This document shows, piece by piece, positions 1-11,461 of a DNA stretch of 64,000 nucleotides; position 1 is the stretch's first letter, and the number at the start of each line of letters is the position of its first letter. The DNA is from Dipteris shenzhenensis (lineage: Eukaryota > Polypodiophyta > Polypodiopsida > Gleicheniales), in NCBI GenBank assembly GCA_047967505.1, contig CM106540.1. One strand, given 5' to 3'. The position numbers were made by a program, and so were the translations under genes. The notes under the pieces were generated by a model that searched no databases, was not told where the DNA came from, and was given only the letters and a program-made list of their open reading frames with translations.

Positions 1-118
1 CCCCATTTACTCCAGTGTAAATATCCTCCATTTGCAAGGCAAAAGAAGGGTGAATATTTACGACATCTGCTGCTTATTTATGATGCTGTGCTCCAGAAGT
101 TCCACGAAGAATTTGTTG
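1..118 (+). CDS. Possible partial exon of an unidentified host gene
   Basis: Frame 1 is open from the first base of the window to base 273. A plausible splice donor (TTG|GTAAAT) follows base 118, so a partial exon could end there in phase 1. The encoded stretch is charged and helix-like, with residues such as KKGEYLRHLLLIYDAVLQKF. After the donor the sequence becomes T-rich and intron-like. I do not recognise the family and could not find a following exon with confidence. It could equally be a chance open frame at the window edge. Confidence 0.25.
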
Positions 119-663
119 GTAAATTCCTTTACATCTGCAGTTTTGTGTCAAGCTCACATATGAGTTGTTATCATCAAATAGATGACTTTCTTCCAAGCAT
201 TTGCTTATATTTAAGAATGCACTACTATTTATCATGGATCTGCTTTCCAGGCTGTGCTGTTGTAATGTTTTAATTTGTCTTAAAAAGTGAACTGTAGCCT
301 GTAGGAGAGTGACCATGCAGGATTTTCTCAGTATTTTATCAGAAATGAGCAAATTATAAAATAATATATCAAACGACGTCCCTGAAATGGATACATTAAT
401 CCAAAGGGTCAAAGATCATATTATCCCTCTTAGATCGAGATGTAACTTTATTTGGAACTCAAGCATGCCACAAGCAGCACTAAGACAAGTAGGAGACATT
501 TCAGGGCTTGGACTGCCTATGATGTTTGTTGCCTGTTGTTCTGGCAGCATGCTACCAGGTAACATCTCAATGTTATTTAGAAATGCCTTGTTGTTTTGTA
601 CTGCCCAAGTTTATGCAATCTTACATTTTGAATGTTTTAGATGTTAGAATATATTACATCTCA
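119..663. other. Non-coding stretch, no gene seen
   Basis: AT-rich sequence with short open frames on both strands and no recognisable domain. It may be intron or 3' flank of the possible exon at the window start, but nothing in the sequence decides this. Confidence 0.4.
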
Positions 664-936
664 TGTGTGGTGAGTGAGGGCTTCTATGTGGGTGTGCCCG
701 CCCAGAGAGAGGTATACTCAAGTAGTTCTTTCTTGGTCAGATAGCAGGCCTGGTATAGGGCTATTTAGAGCCTGGTATAGGCCATAGACCAGCAGGCCAT
801 GGCCAGGTTAAGGCCAATCCAAGAGGACCCGGACTACCTTGCCACTCTTCGGGTGTTCCATTTCAATCTCACACACACCTCTAATTGGTACTGTTTCCAT
901 GCTATAAATGAAGTTTCTTGCCTCTCTCTCTCTCTA

Positions 937-967
<31 letters not shown>

Positions 968-997
968 TTTATGCTCCCGCAATGTGGAACGTTAACA
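664..997 (+). repeat. LTR-like repeat, copy 1 (with internal CT microsatellite)
   Basis: Begins TGTGTGGTGAGTGAGG and ends TTAACA immediately before a sequence resembling the plant initiator-Met primer site, as expected for a 5' LTR (TG...CA ends). Its first 130 bp closely match the repeat starting at 2264 (shared CCAGAGAGAGGTA and CAAGTAGTTCTTTCTTGG). Compared with that copy it lacks a central segment carrying the TATA-like box. A CT microsatellite fills 922-968. The 3' ends of the two copies do not align well, so the LTR call is tentative. Confidence 0.45.
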
Positions 998-1009
998 TGG
1001 TATCAAAGC
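998..1009 (+). other. Primer-binding-site-like sequence (tRNA-iMet)
   Basis: TGGTATCAAAGC differs by one base from the usual plant LTR-retrotransposon primer site TGGTATCAGAGC. It directly follows a CA terminus, which supports a 5' LTR ending at 997. Confidence 0.5.
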
Positions 1010-2263
1010 CGCAGGTCATCTTGGACCTGGAGAGAGTTTGGGGCTGACACAATTCACTGCTGGCTCGTGTTAACAGTTGGGAGGTTGCTGCCCGTTGAAT
1101 CCAAGATATCGTTGCTTCCCATATCCCACCCACACTTAATTGCATCGTGCATGGAAGAAACCATCCCCTGTGCCTTGATTGTGTGGTGATTAAATAGTGT
1201 AGCATGGATAGCTCGGGAACAATGTGAACCATTGTTGAAGGCATTTTGAGGGCTCAACTAGTTTAGGACACATGTGATTGTATGGAGGAGGCTGTTGCCA
1301 GGCATGGATAACAAGGGATTTGATTTTTTTTGAAGAAGCTGTTGTAGTAGCCTCTTCTCTCTTCCTACATCCCCATCCAGTCTCCCTTCTCTTCTTTCCT
1401 CAGCCACCCTCCCTATCTCTTCTTCTTTCACACCCACCCTGCCTTTCACAAGGGCTGATCATCTGACTTTCAGCACCAATGTGTGAGAATCAGACCACAC
1501 CATTTTCTAGCAATAAGGAATGTGTTCCCCCACGTACCAAAGCTAGAGAGGGCTTGTGGGTAGGAGAGTGGGCTGATTACAGCTCTTCTAAAACAAAAAG
1601 TTGGTAGGTAAGGTAAGCTTTGGAGATAGAGCTATGAACTAGATGTGTTCAAAGTTCATTACTTGGTATAGTAGAGATTGTCTACAGAATGTGCTCCGAG
1701 CTCATTATTTGATGTTCTAGGACGTGATGTGTTCACCATGGGATATTGTGCGTGATTTGATTTATGGCTCAAATTTCTTTTGGAATTCACTGCACATTGG
1801 TATGGGAGATAAAAGCCTAGTATATTTCTTTGTTGTTTGTGGTGGGATTGTGTTTCAAGGAATCAAGTTGGCGGGTGCTCTCTTTGAGGTGATTCCAGTG
1901 TTCGCGATGCTAGAGGGTCCATGATTGCATCTTCATTATCTTTCTTCTCCGATTGTTTGCACATGATACATTGTAGAATTTTGGACTTTAGAACAACAAA
2001 AATCTGAATTTGTAAGATTGTTATATTCTAGTTTTACAATGGTATTTTTCTATAACCTTAGCAGACCTGCAAATTCTTTGATTTTTTTGTCCAAGTGATG
2101 ATTAGTTGTTCAACTATATCTAAATATCTTACGCGGGGCAGAAGCCTCAATAGCAAAAAGTTCTCAATTCATTGTAGAATTTTGGGCTTTAATATAAAAT
2201 GAATTCGTACGATTGGTTTGCACATGATGAGTTGTAGAGATAACATTAGACTAGATTGCATCT
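1010..2263. other. Non-coding interior between two LTR-like repeats
   Basis: About 1.25 kb with no gag or pol signature in any frame. It contains a local duplication: a stretch with CATTGTAGAATTTTGGACTTT near 1970 recurs as CATTGTAGAATTTTGGGCTTT near 2170, and GTTTGCACATGAT occurs near 1955 and 2216. If the flanking repeats are LTRs, this would be the interior of a short non-autonomous element. No clear polypurine tract precedes 2264. Confidence 0.35.
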
Positions 2264-2640
2264 TGTGTGTTGAGTGAGGACTTCTATGTGTGTGTCCATC
2301 CAGAGAGAGGTACACTCAAGTAGTTCTTTCTTGGTTATATAGGAGGCCTGGTAGAGGTTGTTTAGGGCTCGGTATAGGCCATTGTATGGGCAAGAGACAA
2401 GGCTAGGTAATGGCCAAATTAAGGCCAATTTAGGTCCTGCACAAGAGATGGGTCAAATCGACCAGATTTTGTTGGGTTAAGTCGGGCACGTCACAGACGT
2501 CTGTGGGTTTGTTGGCTAGGCTTCCCCTATAAATAGGGTCCCCTTGCCACTCTTTAAGTGTTCTATTTCATCCTCATACACCCCCCCCCTCCCCCCCCTC
2601 TAGTCAGCATTGTTCCACTCTCTCTCTCTCTCTCTCTCTC
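2264..2640 (+). repeat. LTR-like repeat, copy 2 (TATA-like box, CT tract)
   Basis: Starts TGTGTGTTGAGTGAGG, matching copy 1 at 664. It retains a segment missing from copy 1 that includes a TATA-like box (TATAAATA, 2528-2535) about 50 bp upstream of a C-run and a CT microsatellite (2617-2640). This is the architecture of an LTR promoter. The 3' boundary is uncertain because the sequence after the CT tract does not match copy 1. Confidence 0.4.
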
Positions 2641-3276
2641 GCTGCGCGGCACTCCAACCCCTTGGAGTTGTCCAAAAATCGTGTCATAGTTGTTTGACTA
2701 TCTCCTAGGCCTACACGGCCTCGGTTACCCTTGCAACCTACTCGCCTATCCTTTAGAACCTGTACACTTGCTCGACCACCCTCTAGGCCACGAGGACTTG
2801 CTCGATTACCATGTAGGCCACGTTGGCTTGCTCGCATGTCACATAGGGCCTAGCGACCTATTTAAATTTCCCGCACCTGCTTGCATTGGCATAAGAGTCC
2901 TTGGGGCTACTCTCAATCCACGCCTACCTACGCTAGGCTCTCGTGCATGGGTAGCCACACTTCACAAAGGAAGCACAAGAGGTCGTTGGACCTTCTTGCA
3001 CCCCCCATGGCTATATGATGACTTGGAGATGTCAAAACTCTCTGCATTGCCACCATTTCAAGGAGGTCCTGCAAGCAAACAAGCAAAGCATGAGAGCGAG
3101 GGCTACAAAGATCAAGAATCCCAAGAAGTAAGTTGACAATCATTAATCATGAATGCTGTGAACAGTAGTTTGAGAACTATTCTAAAAGAGGAATCTTGTT
3201 TGCTACAGGTGCTGAAATTGACAACTCACGTGAGAAAAAAACTAGAGGGAAGGAGAGAAATTAGAGTTCTATATGG
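2641..3276. other. Non-coding stretch, no gene seen
   Basis: C-rich plus-strand sequence with a short open frame (2690-3136) built from degenerate repeats of a GACCACCCTCTAGGCCACGAG-like unit between about 2695 and 2850. The repetition explains the open frame; no domain is visible. Confidence 0.35.
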
Positions 3277-5040
3277 ATGAGTATTCGGAAGTTTAGTGAT
3301 AAGAAGGGTTGTGACCAATGCATCAAATCATGCCTTACCACCATGGAAGCCTTACAGGATATAGAAATTGAGAACTTGCAGAAAAAGATGAGTGAAAACA
3401 TTGAAGAGACCATGCATAGATTGTGCACCTCCATGGAAGAGGAGATGAGCAAGTGGAAAGCAAAAATGCAAGCGTAGATGCGAAAAATGCAGAAAGAAAT
3501 GATCCGGGATGCTAGATATTAAGACGAGCCAACATGCCCTAAGGATAAAGGAGTTGGAAGATAAAGTGCTCAGCCCACAAGCAAAAAATGAGATCCTAAA
3601 GGCACACACCCAAATGGAAGACGGGGAAATCTAGTCACTCTTGAACGAGGAATTGAATATGCTTAAGGAACAAGTGCAAACCTTACAAGTGCTAGAGGGA
3701 AGGAGACTAATGCATGCAAGGCTCTAAAGGGATTCAAAATTGAGAATGCAGAACTCGAGAAGGATATGGTAACTCCACAAGTCACCAAGCAAGGGAAATA
3801 CAAAGAAATCCTTCAGTAAATAAGTGAAAGAAAAGCAAAAAAGGGAACAATGAACTGGAGTGGTCAAGAAAGGCACATCAACCCCTAAAAATGAATTTAT
3901 CTCTAATGCATTAGAGGAAAGAAGAAGACACCATAAATTACTAAATGTCCTAGCTAGAGGCCTACGAATGGAAGAGAATCTGATAATTAAATTGGCATCA
4001 ACCTCACTATTGAAGGGGCATAAGAGTGGGCAAAGATGCACCGTCGAGCAATGATTTTGAGGTTCAAGACATCAACAGATAGGTTCACTTATATGAGCAT
4101 GATAGCAATGTTGAAGGAAACAAGGACATATTTAGATGATGACCTCACGCTTTTACAACAAGAACATCGCAGAGAAGGGATGGTTTGTGTTATGGTAGCA
4201 AGATAGGAAGGAAATTAGTTTGTTTATAGAGATGGCAAAGTCAATCATAAGGGAGAGGACAAAAAGGGAGGAAAGGGAAAATAGGGATGATGGCAACACA
4301 AGATCGTGTCAGACTAATAGGATTGTGCCACGGAGCAGAGTAAAGATAGCTGTGTGGAAATGTAATGGGACTCTTTCTTTTGATTTGGGAGACTTTTCAG
4401 AGACATACATTGATAGAGACATCATTTTTTACATGGGGACATACGAGGCTCCAACGAGAGGGTTTGCCTTCAGTAATGGATACACATGGGAGTTAGCATA
4501 TAGGAAGACAATGAGGAGAGACAATGGAGTTTGAGGTTTTGGCGGTGTAGCTGTCCTCTTCAAATCACATCTGCAAGTGCTCATATCTGTAATGCGTAGA
4601 GGAGCACGCACGATACATGTGGGTCTGGCAATAGCCACAAGTAATTTTCATTGCGGTATGCTACTTTTCTCCAGATACATCATCATATGCCCGTGAGGTC
4701 AACATGGAAGGGCACAACCCATATGAGACGATATACGATACATCATAGAGTTCTCTAGGCAAGGAGAGATCCTCCTATTAGGTGACTTCAATGCACGAAC
4801 GGGAAGCAACCAAGTTAATTTGCTTGACTTCGAGGATGAGAAGAGCTCGAGATAGTGAGACATTTAGAGGATGCATAGGTCTTTGTATATGATCGACACC
4901 TAATGGAGATGGGAGCAGTGCACGACCTGATCATATATAACGGCCTTCTTAGATGCCCATCATCTGGAGGACTCGCTTCCCACATGGAGGGGCGATGAGC
5001 ATAGCGGACCACCTGATGGGCTTCCTAGCCGTTGTGACAC
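3277..5040 (+). pseudogene. LINE relic: coiled-coil leader and endonuclease-domain remnant
   Basis: The first part (3277-3830) encodes broken, highly charged coiled-coil-like peptide. From about 4330 the frames read like the apurinic-type endonuclease of a non-LTR retrotransposon: VKIAVWKCNGT, then after one stop GGVAVLFKSHLQ at about 4540, and GEILLLGDFNARTG at about 4768-4815. The GDFNARTG motif holds the catalytic Asp and Asn of this nuclease fold. Several stops and frame changes break it, and no reverse transcriptase follows. Family membership beyond 'LINE endonuclease' is inference. Confidence 0.55.
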
Positions 5041-8000
5041 ATACAAGTAGCTAAGAGTGGGGTTATAGCATGGCTTGGTATGCACACATAACCAAATGGT
5101 TTTGCATCTAGGGCATCCAGATGGACCATCTCCCCTTCTTTTCAATACAACATAGATGCCTTGACCATCAGATCCCATAGGATAAGATCGATCATATTAT
5201 GCGATTGGACCTACTTTAGCTTCACGTGTCACGAGCTTGGGGGGCATCAAAAGGTCCGATTCTACAATGGCCACTTCCTGAGGGTATGCGTGGATGGAGT
5301 GATTATCAAACCCCAGAGTTAGGTGGACAAATTAGTCTCACATGCTTTGAGAACCACCATCGGGAAGATGTGTGTCGCCTCATGTTGCAAAGGCAGCAGA
5401 TCCAACCTACACTTCTAGGGGGAAGGCAAAAGATCCAACCTACACTTCTCGACCCATCAACTGAGGATTGAGGCAGGGAGAGCCATATGTATACCCAAAG
5501 AGCAATGGATTTGCACATTTAGTCTCACTCCAAATTGCACGTACTCACATTAGCTACTCTCAAAGAAACTTTTAATCTTCCCATCAAAAGTAAAAACTTG
5601 AGACATTAATGAGGCTTATGACCTTATCCAATGTCACATTTAGTTTAATTAACAAAGACACCTATTAAAAGTTTAATTGTATCTTCTCCTATTCTCCTAT
5701 TTGCTTCCTCGTTGAATTCGATTAATCAATTTATCATCGTTGTGTGTGTTGCACGAGTTAAACTAATCTCAAAGACCCTCCTTGTTCACGACTCTAATAA
5801 TTTTGGACAAGGCTACTAAAACAACATTTTCCTACCCCTTTGTCTTAACCATATCAAATGTGTTTTTTTCGTATGTGCCAAGCTTGTGCGAGAAAACATG
5901 TGAGTCTCTTGTAATCACTCTTTACTTGCAGTTATCATCAAATTTTATACTCTCAAAGGCCAATACTCCCTTTCCATATTAGGACAACTCCCAAACCCAT
6001 GCCAATAGAATCAATGTCCTTAGTAAAAGATGTGAAAATATCCCAAAAATGAGCACACGGGCATTAATCAAGCCATTTTTTAGATTATGAAAGTCAGCAT
6101 GTGCCTTGTCTGACCAATAGGAAGGCACTCAAGACACCCCTACAAAATGTTTTCTTTTGTCAAAAATCTTATAAACCTAAGTAAAGGTAATAAGACCCAA
6201 GATCCTCATGAGCCTCAAGATTATGTCCATTCCCTTGCATATTTGACATTTAAAGGCACAATCCCCATGTTCTAGTCCCATAAAAGTGGATTCACTTGCC
6301 TTAGCATAAAGCTTTTGCATTCATTGGACTCAGCATAACGCTTATGTAGTTCCAAAGTTCAAACAAATGTCTTAGATGCATCATAGGCTCATGTTTTCTC
6401 TTGCTTTAAATGAAATTTCATAAAAAATGAACATTGTCTAAATTTCAAATAGAATTGCTTGCATTGGTCAATTATTGGAAGGTTGTGACTACATTAGTCA
6501 ATAAAAAAAGTATCAATTTGAATACATAAAAGTTTCTCTAATCAAAATGATGCTAGTTTTAGACATATGTTGCATAGAATATGTAAAGTTCTAAGTTTCA
6601 AACATTATAGGAAAATATCAAAGGAGGAGTTAGATTGAACCAATTTTGTGTCCTTAGAAATGGCATATTGTGCAATAATTTTTAGAGATGGAAGAGAGTC
6701 CCACATCTCCACTCATGCAAGAGGTGCTAGCACGGCTTTGCTTGCAAGAGGGCAAGATAGAGACATGGAAAAAAATGTCAATGTGAATGGTGACTCACTC
6801 TAGAGTGGTCCATCAAAACTTTAGAGAAAGAAAAACACACTATAGAGGTGCAAGAATTGACAAGGATAGAGCTAATTGTGGTCTCTTAAGAGCAAGCTCA
6901 GCATCTTCCATGGGATAATCCACTCTGGAAGAAGAGGAAATAGAAGAGAAAGAAGAAGGTATGATAGAAGAGGTCCTGATGTAGATCCTTCTTCACACTA
7001 GACATTATGATCAAAGATAGGGAATATTCGATTTTTATTGATATTTATTATATCAAGAAGTTGAGGGAATATGAAGTACTATCAACACTCTCTGCTTGGG
7101 AGAGCAACATTGATTTGGATTTCCTAGAAGAAGGGCTTGATCATTCCATGGATTGGCAATTTCCAACACTATAGCATCTAATCTTGAAGATATGGGAAGA
7201 AATGCATGACTCCAGTCATGTAGCGATGTCAAAGCTTGAGTTTCAAGAGGTCTAGGAAGTTGTAAAGATGGCAATGCAAGAGAGACGTGTAAGAATGCAG
7301 AGTAGTGTAGCAGCCTCGTCATCTGCAACATCTATAAACATTGATGAGAGCAAAATGTCCATTAACATTTGTACAAAGGGATACGAGCTGCAAAAAAGGT
7401 TGGTTGTTAGTGCTATTTTTCCAATTCTTTATATTTGATATTTTTAAATTTATAAGTTTTAATAACTATTACGAATATAATTCTTACAATTCTAAGGATG
7501 TCATTGAACTCGACAATTTTGCAATGCAATGTGCGGTTCAAGGGTGAAGCATAATTGTGGACTTAGCAATAGGCCACCATATGGGGATGTTCAAGAGCTT
7601 GTGTGCATCCATCCTATATTTACCACCTCATTAAAAGGAGGATCTACTAAAGTGTAGGGCACTTTCAAAGTTGATGTCCATTGTGTGTTTAGCTTTATCG
7701 TGCATAGATGTATTTTGGTGAGGCAAGATATAGCACTCTCTACTTTTGAGAAGATTAGAAAGAACTTTGGTGATTGCTATTATGGGTGATTCCATAGGTG
7801 TTTTTGATGCCACACAAATTACAGACACATTCAGATAGCCCACCGTCTTGGCACCCTTGAGAAGAGTGGCAACATTGCGAAGAGTTGAGTTGGCAAAGGA
7901 AGACAAAATCTTGTAAAGAAAAATCATACTATTATGGTGTATAGTACTAACATTTTATATATACATTGAAATCTATTAATTTTCATTTTCTCAAGATGAT

Positions 8001-8880
8001 GTTAATTTTCATTGCAATTAAATCCAATTTTGTGGTCAAATTGTATTCATAATGAAAGTATTTGATCTCAATTCATTGTAATCAAATTTTATGTGGACCA
8101 CTAGTTTTAAAGGTTTTCAAAATGTGTGTGTCAAAGGGGGTGGGGTTGGTGGGGGGTTCATGTGGTTAAAATATATTTTGCAAAAACCTTGCATGAAAGT
8201 CTAAGTGGTATGTCCTAACAGTAGCTTGGAATTATTTACAAAGGGTACATTTAAGATTTGTTTTATGGTAGTGGGGTTAGCCTAGAGTACTTGTTGCATA
8301 GAGGATATGGATGAGTGGGAGAAGAGTGTGAGTGATTGTAGAAGAAATAACAATCATACGGGCTACAAAATGTTTCGTGAGCAAGTGTCAAGGTAGGATA
8401 GATGGATGCATGAGAAACGGCTGTGTCGAGTGCAGCAAGGATGTCTTATATTGCATCTTATTAAGCAATGAAAAGTTTGGAGGTGCAAAAGAGACTATAG
8501 ACTTTCAAATCTATTGAGAACATTAATGTCTCTTATAAGATATGTGTAATCTACTATTGCATGTGATAATTTTGAGAATCACTTTATGATTCACTTTTCA
8601 TTGTTAATGTGAGCATTATCAAGTGGTCACTTTATTGTTGTCACAAGATCACTAAGTGCACTCATTATTAAAAGACCACATATATTGCATGAAGATGTCT
8701 AATTCTGTACCAACAAATGTAATTTTTTCGAGATTGTTTTTTTTGTGTGGAGGTTAGCTACAACCTCATGCTTAAACTAGATAACAAAAAAAAATAAAAA
8801 TTGAGGCACTAACCTCATGCATAAACTAGATAGCCCTTTTTTTAAAATACTTTTGGGGAAACAGCCTATCCTTAGTGGTA
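5041..8880. other. AT-rich intergenic DNA without a recognisable gene
   Basis: Only short open frames lacking recognisable domains. A small direct duplication of GATCCAACCTACACTTCT lies near 5399 and 5432. The stretch 6700-7330 has a faint protein-like look (repeated charged residues) but many stops. No RNA gene or complete transposon was recognised. Confidence 0.45.
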
Positions 8881-8905
8881 ATAAGTCTATTTCAAAAAAA
8901 AAAGG

Positions 8906-10023
8906 GCCACTTGGCCCGTATGTGCATGTAGGCATGCATTTAACCCAGAGCCATCGTTGGCATCACCATGAGGCCCAATTGTACAAATAGGGGTTAAATG
9001 GACCTTTTAATTTTATTTTTTTGTATAAAGATCTTACCATGTGCTCACAATCCTAGTACCCTTTAAAAAAAAAGGGCCATCTAGCCCTTATGTGCATGTG
9101 GGTGCACATTTGGGCGATTCGTCTAGCCAAATGCATGCTCGTGTGCACATAGAGTCCAGATGGTCATTGTTTCTTAATTTTCAAAATTGGAACATGCATT
9201 TGAGTAACATGGGAAGGTCTTTATGCCAAAAAAAAAAGTCATCAGGCCCCTATTTGCATGCGGATGCACATTAGGGCTAGATGGCTCTTTTTTAAAAATG
9301 CTTTTTGCATAAAGAAGGTACTCACAATCTTGTTCCAAAAGGAAATGAGACATGTGGCCCCTATGTGCATTCGGGCACACATTTGGGCCAGACGATGCCA
9401 AACTTGCACCCGCACACACGTAGGGACCAAATGATACTTTTTTTTTGTTTTTTTACATGCTTGTGCCACTTGGCCCGTATGTGCATGTAGGCATGCATTT
9501 AACCCAGAGGCATCGTTGGCATCACCATGAGGCCCAATTGTACATAGGGGTTAAATGGACCTTTTAATTTTATTTTTTTGTATAAAGATCTTACCATGTG
9601 CTCACAATCCTAGTACCCTTTAAAAAAAAAGGGCCATCTAGCCCTTATGTGCATGTGGGTGCACATTTGGGCGATTCGTCTAGCCATATGCATGCTCGTG
9701 TGCACATAGAGTCCAGATGGTCATTGTTTCTTAATTTTCAAAATTGGAACATGCATTTGGGTAACATGGGAAGGTCTTTATGCCAAAAAAAAAAATCATT
9801 AGGCCCCTATTTGCATGCGGATGCACATTAGGGCTAGATGGCTCTTTTTAAAAAATGCTTTTTGCATAAAGAAGGTACTCACAATCTTGTTCCAAAAGGA
9901 AATGAGACATGTGGCCCCTATGTGCATGCGGGCACACATTTGGGCCAGACGATGCCAAACTTGCACCCGCACACACATAGGGACCAAATGATACTTTTTT
10001 TTTGTTTTTTTACATGCTTGTGC
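8906..10023. repeat. Tandem duplication of a ~559 bp unit made of imperfect palindromes
   Basis: The block starting GCCACTTGGCCCGTATGTGC at 8906 recurs at 9465, an offset of 559 bp. The two copies are nearly identical by eye, differing by scattered substitutions and poly-A/T length. Each unit contains several copies of a motif like CCCCTATGTGCATGCGGGTG followed by CACATTTGGGC and then the same motif in inverted orientation, so each motif pair can fold as a hairpin. Poly-A/T-flanked spacers (TTTTTGCATAAAGAAGG) separate the hairpins. Open frames on both strands here are by-products of the repeat. Confidence 0.8.
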
Positions 10024-10306
10024 ACATTTGGATGGTGGTGTCGTCTGGCCCCAAATGTGCCCGCGCGCACATAGGGGCCATATGGCCCCTTTTTTTTCAT
10101 AAACCTTCCCATGCTACTCACAAGCCTGCTCCTAAAAAAAGAATTTAAAAAGGGTGATCTAGCCCCTATGTGCATGCGGGTGCGCATTTGGGCTAGACGA
10201 CATCTATATGCATGTGGCTGCAAATTTGGGCTAGACAACAAGACCGTTTGACCCAGTGCAAACTTGTGTGAACATAGGGGTAAGATGGTATTTTTTAAAT
10301 TTGTCT
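10024..10306. repeat. Further diverged palindromic units of the same array
   Basis: Continues the same motif outside the 559 bp duplication. GGCCCCAAATGTGCCCGCGC and CATAGGGGCCATATGGCCCC lie at about 10050-10090. Two direct motif copies ending TTTGGGCTAGAC lie at about 10150-10236. Confidence 0.6.
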
Positions 10307-10410
10307 TTGGGGTAATGGCTTGCTCTTACTATTGAGAAGCCATCCATAGCATTATACACATGGAGATGCATTGCATTCTTTGAGAGAACACTTGTGCTTG
10401 GGTTAGATGG
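10307..10410. repeat. ~104 bp direct repeat flanking the copia element, left copy
   Basis: Begins TTGGGGTAATGGCTTGCTCT and ends TTAGATGG. A nearly identical copy lies at 18000-18103, just outside the 3' LTR. Far longer than the 5 bp duplication made by integrase, so it must have another origin. Confidence 0.8.
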
Positions 10411-10412
10411 TT

Positions 10413-10643
10413 TGTTGAGGAACCATTTGAACATTATATGTTTGATACGTGCATAGCACTAACCCCAATAGAGTGCTATAAAGAAAAGGGTTAGAAAGCC
10501 TAACCCTAACCCTAAAGGGGTTTGTATATATTCTACATTTTCAAGTAAAGCTAGTGTACAGTTAGTCATTTTTGGTGTACTCTCTAGCTGTTCCCTCTCT
10601 CCTCATCTCGACTCATCTCCTCTCCTCTCCCCATATTTGTTCA
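10413..10643 (+). repeat. 5' LTR of outer copia, with telomere-like motif
   Basis: 231 bp, TG...CA. Contains CCTAACCCTAACCCTAAA (10499-10516), which is repeated CCCTAA, then GTATATATTC and a CT-rich 3' portion. The same order is seen in the 3' LTR. Confidence 0.8.
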
Positions 10644-10655
10644 TGGTATCAGTGC
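10644..10655 (+). other. Primer-binding site of outer copia
   Basis: TGGTATCAGTGC directly follows the 5' LTR and matches the first nine bases of the plant tRNA-iMet complementary site. Confidence 0.65.
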
Positions 10656-11224
10656 ATCTTTGCCTTTCGTTGAGGCATCGAGATCCTAGTGCAAGAGAGA
10701 TTGAGATAGGGAGATTGAGGGGTTCTCTTGAGTGTTCTTCGAGCAAGTTCACTTCCGTCGAGAGAAGAAATTTCCGTCATTCAATTCCATTCTTGAGAGA
10801 GATTTTTCCATCCATTGAGAGGTCTTTGTTCATTCTTAAGAGATTTTTGTTTTCATTTTGTTGTAGATCACCGTTCATTTCTTTGAGGATTGCTTTGTGA
10901 GAGATATAGAGTTCGTGATATAGTCTCTACTCTATTCATTCTGAGAGAGAGTTAATCCTATTCTATGTTCTAGACTAAGAAAGAGAGATAGGAACTCCTT
11001 TCTTGTGAGAAGAGCTTTGGCAAGCTTCACCAACTCAAGCTTTCGAAAGAAGCTAGGCAAGCAAAGCACACGAGAGCTAGTGAGCTAACTTCAGTGAGGT
11101 GAGCAAGCAGAGCCTCCATCAACTACAGCGCCCAACAACTTTTGTACTCAGCAAGCCAACGATTAAGGCTTGCACATAGCCATGACCCATGCTGCATGCA
11201 AGCTCATAGATGCCATCAATGGGC
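10656..11224 (+). other. Untranslated leader of outer copia
   Basis: Rich in GAGAGA/TTGAGAG motifs. The short open frame at 10637-10900 shows no gag-like residues. Typical of a retrotransposon leader between primer site and gag. Confidence 0.45.
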
Positions 11225-11312
11225 CTTGAGAGTGCTCTCAACAGAAGTGGAATTGAAGAGGGTGAGAGATGGAGAGCCACACAAATTTTTGATGGGTGCA
11301 GAATACCCTAAT
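11225..11312 (-). repeat. Inverted fragment resembling the nested copia LTR end
   Basis: Reading the minus strand, this stretch matches the last ~90 bp of the nested copia 3' LTR (16690-16775). Shared landmarks in the plus-strand reading are TTGAGAGTGCTCTCAAC, then GAGAGCCACACAA, TTTTTGATGGGTGC and CCCTAAT. It lies where a direct 5' LTR would be expected, but in opposite orientation and truncated. Confidence 0.55.
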
Positions 11313-11419
11313 GCAAAAATATATATTCCAATGGAGAAGCTGTTAAATTTGTCTAAAGATGAAGGTAGCCTTGATTCTAATTTGATACAGTAAGGCATGT
11401 TAGAAAAAGTCCTTAAAAC

Positions 11420-11420
11420 A

Positions 11421-11461
<41 letters not shown>
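11420..11461 (+). repeat. Compound (TG)n(AG)n microsatellite
   Basis: About eight TG units followed by about thirteen GA units. It lies just right of the inverted LTR fragment. Confidence 0.9.

Noticed and set aside
922-968. Ser/Leu-repeat open frames over CT/GA microsatellites (also at 23.2, 30.5 and 49.3 kb)
   Set aside because: Translations of simple repeats, with no other coding evidence.
9041-10241. Several open frames on both strands over the hairpin array
   Set aside because: They repeat with the 559 bp unit and encode low-complexity peptides full of Met/His/Val from the ATGTGCATG motif. They are by-products of the repeat.
8906-10250. CRISPR-like spacing of repeated motifs
   Set aside because: Units vary in length and sequence, spacers are repeated too, and the DNA is clearly eukaryotic. 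No cas genes are present.
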